From NCBI GenBank assembly GCA_022885665.1, contig JAGQDJ010000021.1, positions 62,001-126,000 on the forward strand: 64,000 bases of DNA, written 5' to 3'. This document shows, in pieces, positions 60,501 through 64,000 of this stretch (positions within the stretch are counted from its first letter, which is position 1; every line of letters begins with the position of its first letter). The notes beneath the pieces are model-generated. The model was given only the letters and a program-made list of their open reading frames with translations. It did no database searches and was not told the DNA's origin. The DNA is from Triops longicaudatus. Lineage: Eukaryota > Arthropoda > Branchiopoda > Notostraca > Triopsidae. The position numbers were made by a program, and so were the translations under genes.

Positions 60501-62146
60501 ACCGACACATTTATTTGGGAGCAGAAGAAATATCCGATCCGCGCCTGTCTAGCCAAGAAATTGCTCTGCCAGTTAAGAAATGTGATAGCTAAGATAACTA
60601 CGCCCAAAGTTTTCCCAAACCACGTAAAAAGGGTTTGCCGCCTTTTTAACATGACGGAGGCCTTCACGACTCCTAAACTTGGACCTTTAACTGTTGTTGA
60701 GATCGCGTGACACGCATTTTACGGAAATTAACACTTTCTAAATAATTTCTCTACTTTTTTAATGTTTTTAGATGTTATTAAATGTTTTTAAAGGTTTTTA
60801 AATGTTAGTATGAGCATTTTTGGGGTTGAATGAGGTACGTTTGGTAGCTCTCTTTACTAATTAAAAGTATACAGGTTGTAATTTAAGTTTTCCGTTGACG
60901 TGTTAAATTAGCTGGGCAAAAGAGCAAAATTTGTGGCAGTAATTTTCCAGCGAGTACTCATAGCGTTCTTAGTTGGCTTGGCAACTTTTTGGTGTTTTGA
61001 TCCGACGGTGGCTGCCAAAGTTTTCGTGTTTACAACTCTTGCAGCGCGTTGTATGAGAAAGTCCTGTACTCCCGAAAAGAGTTACGTTCTTTAAGCTGGG
61101 ATTATTTTATTTGGGAAGCCCGTGATGAGCATGTCCTCTTTATTTCGGAGGCTACTTGAGCTCTTCAGCGTGGGGAGTGTATTTTTCGGGCTTTAGCCTG
61201 CGTTATTTCTCTTACAGTTGAGGGTAATGGAAGCTCGTTTGTTTTAAGGCAATATTTACTGACTTCATTGGAAGCCTTGGCGGCACATCTTCGCGGGGCT
61301 CAGCCCGCCGCTATGACTGCAACATAAATTCGACCAAGTTAGGGGCTAAGAGTCAATTGTTTTCGCACAAGCCGAGTCTGAGGAGCACCCTTTTTAGAAA
61401 GAGTAGAGGGAAAGAGGGGAAAAGAGGGTGTACTCTATAGCGGCGGGATGGAACGCAATTTGGGTCCCCTACGACCTCCACGTCTTGTGTATAACTACCA
61501 GGCTAAATTGGTGTTGTCAGATCTGCAAACTTTGGGTGTACCAACTTTGCCATCTTCCGCTTCCCGTAACATTCGTCGCAGTACTGCATAGACGCGTTCA
61601 CATGAGAGGAAGTAACAAATGCCGACACATTTCCCTGCTTCGTCAAACCACTTGCACTTTGGCCTCTATTGGCCGTGCAGCAATTTCGGGCCTGTCGTTA
61701 GGCTTGATAATACTATGCACTTGCAAGTTGTTCAGGAAACACCCAATGTGGTGAGGGAATTTTCACCGGGGAACTTGGTAATGGCTAAAACTTCACTTCA
61801 GCCCCCTGGTGAGAATTTCTGCTCGAAGATTCCATGAGAACTCGAAGAAATTGGTTAGAACAGTTTTAATGTGTATTACCAACGATAATTCATTTATGCA
61901 GACAAAAAAATGTCATCCACGTTATAGCAATTTTTCATGCGTCCAATATGGTCATTTCTCTAAACGACCTGTAGATTTTAGTGACGCAAATTCAGGGGAA
62001 AAAGTGCAAAGGATGATAACGAAATTTTGTGAGCTTTTTAGTTTTTTATCGTACTTTGAAACGTCCTAAGGTCTAACCAGTACACACAATTTGCAACTCG
62101 GTGTGCTAATTGAAGTGTACAATTTACGTACAAAACGTAAATTTAT
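57567..62146. other. Gene-poor stretch without recognised gene
   Basis: Two overlapping minus-strand frames at 59592-59959 and plus frames at 60486-60710 and 61428-61754 are open but show no domain I know. A further TATAACGA-family fragment is near 59290. The segment 61619-61837 contains VVREFSPGNLVMAK, faintly like the C-terminal part of retroelement integrases, so a decayed retrotransposon is possible. Confidence 0.35.
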
Positions 62147-62461
62147 GAAGAAATGTAACTTTATAATTTATAAATTAATTTATATATATATATATGTAAT
62201 ATATAATAGAAATGTAATAATTTAATTTATATATATATATATATATAAAGAAATGAAGAAATGAAGAATTATGAAGAAATGTAACTTTATAATTTATAAA
62301 TTAATTTATATATATATATATGTAATATATAATAGAAATGTAATAATTTAATTTATATATATATATATATATAAAGAAATGAAGAAATGAAGAATTATGA
62401 AGAAATGTAACTTTATAATTTATAAATTAATTTATATATATATATATGTAATATATAATAG
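62147..62461. repeat. 126 bp tandem repeat, about 2.5 copies
   Basis: Copies start at 62147, 62273 and 62399 with the same first 14 bases (GAAGAAATGTAACT) and are nearly identical. Each contains two (TA)n runs and a GAAGAAATGAAGAAATGAAG sub-repeat. The third copy is cut by an N at 62462 followed by a long (TA)n, so the assembly is unreliable here. Confidence 0.9.
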
Positions 62462-64000
62462 NTATATATATATATATATATATATATTCGAGGTTATACT
62501 TTCGAGGTTACACTTTAAAAGTCAACGGGAACGCTTGCGTAACAACAAATCCCGAAATGGACCTTTCAGGATTATACCATGGATGAATGCCCATGTGGAA
62601 TGTGAATGTGTGCGACTTGCAGGAAGAGCTGTTAAGGCCCCGTGTGTTATGGGCAAGTAACACAGAAATTTAAAAATCGATTTCCCGAAATGCAATGAAA
62701 TATCTTAAAAAACTTTGTTGTCCGTATGTCAGTAAAGTTAGGCTAGTAATGCAAGTGATGAACGGTTTAAATTATTCTATAAATGCTTTTGTAAATTTAC
62801 AGTGATTCCGATGATTTTCTAGGTTTTGTTTAACAAAGAAAATTATGAATGTTTTAACGAAGTCAACGCCGAAATTTCAGAAGCTTCCGTATTTCTGTTG
62901 CCGGAAATCTCACAGAAAATATTTAAAATCTATTAGGCGGTTTGAGGCAATCAGTGTTAGAAATTTAAAACTTGAAGCTCGTTTATTCTGTCGCGGAAAT
63001 CCCTAAAATTGGAACTTTTAAAGTACATCGATCAAAAGTGGTATTTCTGACTAATAGTTTCTGAATAATTTTTGAACCTTACGGTCGAAAATATAGCAAA
63101 AATGTTCAAGGATTTTCGTGAAATAAATCCGACACGTTTCGTACCATTTCCGAGATTAACTGTGTCGAGTGTTAGGGTTGATTTTACGTTGGCCTTAAAT
63201 CTTCCTTACGTCGAGCATTGAGACATTCGCTGGATATTTGTTAGGGCTCAAAATTTTCAACGTAAAATATTCCGGAGAGATTTCATTTCATTACAGGTTA
63301 TCCAGTACAACCTAATTTTATGCGTGTTCGTCAATGCAGAGACTTAGCTTATCTCTCAGAAGCAATTAAGTAGTAATAATATTTCCTATTAACATATACC
63401 ATTTTCTCGGAACTTTGCGTTTATTTCGGTACGAAGTTTTGGGATTCTTTCTTATTCTATAAAATTCTATAAAATTTTTGTTTTCAGTTGGGCTTAAGAA
63501 CATTCTAGTAATTAAAACAGAAGATTTTTATCCCAAGCGTTGTTACATTATGCAGATATAAAATACAAGAAACTTCTGGAAAGTCAATTATCTTTAATAT
63601 AAATTATTTGACATGTTTAGTTGCGTAACTCTGCCGTTTTTATCGATGAAAGAAATATTGCATAGTAATGACATTGTTGTTTAGTTAAATATATGAAACT
63701 TCGAAATTTTCAACCAAGCAGAATTAAATTCGTTATTTAATTTTGTATTTTGTTGTGGTTAGAAGTTGAGCTGAGTAATGAGGGCGTTGTCCGTCGAATT
63801 AAGTACCCTTCCAGGCAAAACGGTCCCTTGGTAATTTTATCAATTGTTAACCCCCAGCTGACAAATGTCTAAGGTCGTGGTAATCACCAAACCTTGTAGT
63901 ATTTACCCAGTGGATACGAGAGCTATTTTCTGACCGGTGATTGTTTGCAACACTTGAAGGCACCAACGCCCTCTAGTCCCTTAAACCCGACATTTAAGCG
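62462..64000. other. AT-rich sequence, nothing recognised
   Basis: Begins with the single ambiguous base (62462) and a (TA)n run to about 62488. The rest has no coding or RNA-gene signal that I can support. Confidence 0.5.

Noticed and set aside
1..64000. CRISPR arrays, operons and ribosome binding sites
   Set aside because: The sequence is plainly eukaryotic with spliceosomal introns. No regularly spaced direct repeats of CRISPR type exist.

Overview
This is a eukaryotic, animal (invertebrate) chromosome segment of about 42% GC. Genes are split by many very short introns (mostly 46-110 nt, GT-AG). The gene set is metazoan: a hunchback zinc-finger factor, an R-Smad of the Smad2/3 class, an EMI-domain collagen, a FYVE-bearing Rabaptin and a Drosophila-like U1 snRNA. 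A complete hunchback with the DVYGTRRGPK extension after its central fingers points to an ecdysozoan, most likely an arthropod. The compact introns recall branchiopod crustaceans, mites or tardigrades, but the species cannot be fixed from the sequence alone.

Layout, left to right: (1) 2.4-17.9 kb, hunchback (+), with a probable non-coding first exon, an 11 kb first intron and two coding exons. (2) 18.5-20.5 kb, PIF1 helicase (-), head-to-head with translin (+, 20.8-21.7 kb) over a 324 bp shared promoter. (3) 22.6-25.7 kb, Smad2/3 (Smox, +). (4) 27.96-28.28 kb (-), a candidate small secreted cysteine-rich peptide gene found from splice signals. (5) 29.2-30.9 kb, long-chain acyl-CoA dehydrogenase (+). 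(6) 31.4-35.2 kb, Rabaptin-5 with a C-terminal FYVE domain (+, 18 exons). (7) 37.1-49.2 kb, an EMI-domain collagen resembling collagen XXVI (+), with a signal-peptide exon that can splice to two different acceptors. (8) 49.7-52.6 kb, ammonium transporter Amt (-, 10 exons), whose 945 nt intron holds a U1 snRNA gene on the opposite strand. (9) 53.3-54.5 kb, C1QBP/p32 (+), convergent with TRIAP1 (-, 54.7-55.0 kb); both are mitochondrial. (10) 55-64 kb, gene-poor: one possible 44-codon two-exon gene, transposon-end-like repeats, AT-rich tracts and a 126 bp tandem repeat containing the only N of the window.

For each multi-exon gene I chose splice sites by hand. The exon lengths close the frame in every case (translin 228 aa, Smox 440, ACADL 431, Rabaptin 914, EMI-collagen 698, Amt 474, C1QBP 276, PIF1 615, hunchback 893, TRIAP1 78). 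The genes do not form one pathway. They include developmental regulators (hunchback, Smox), mitochondrial proteins (ACADL, C1QBP, TRIAP1 and partly PIF1), a trafficking effector (Rabaptin), an extracellular matrix protein and a transporter.

The most unusual items are: the U1 snRNA with a C-to-T change at position 9, in the stretch that pairs with the last exon base; the orphan secreted peptide gene at 28 kb; the alternative N- and C-terminal splicing of the EMI-collagen; and a dispersed repeat family carrying the core GTTATAACGA.
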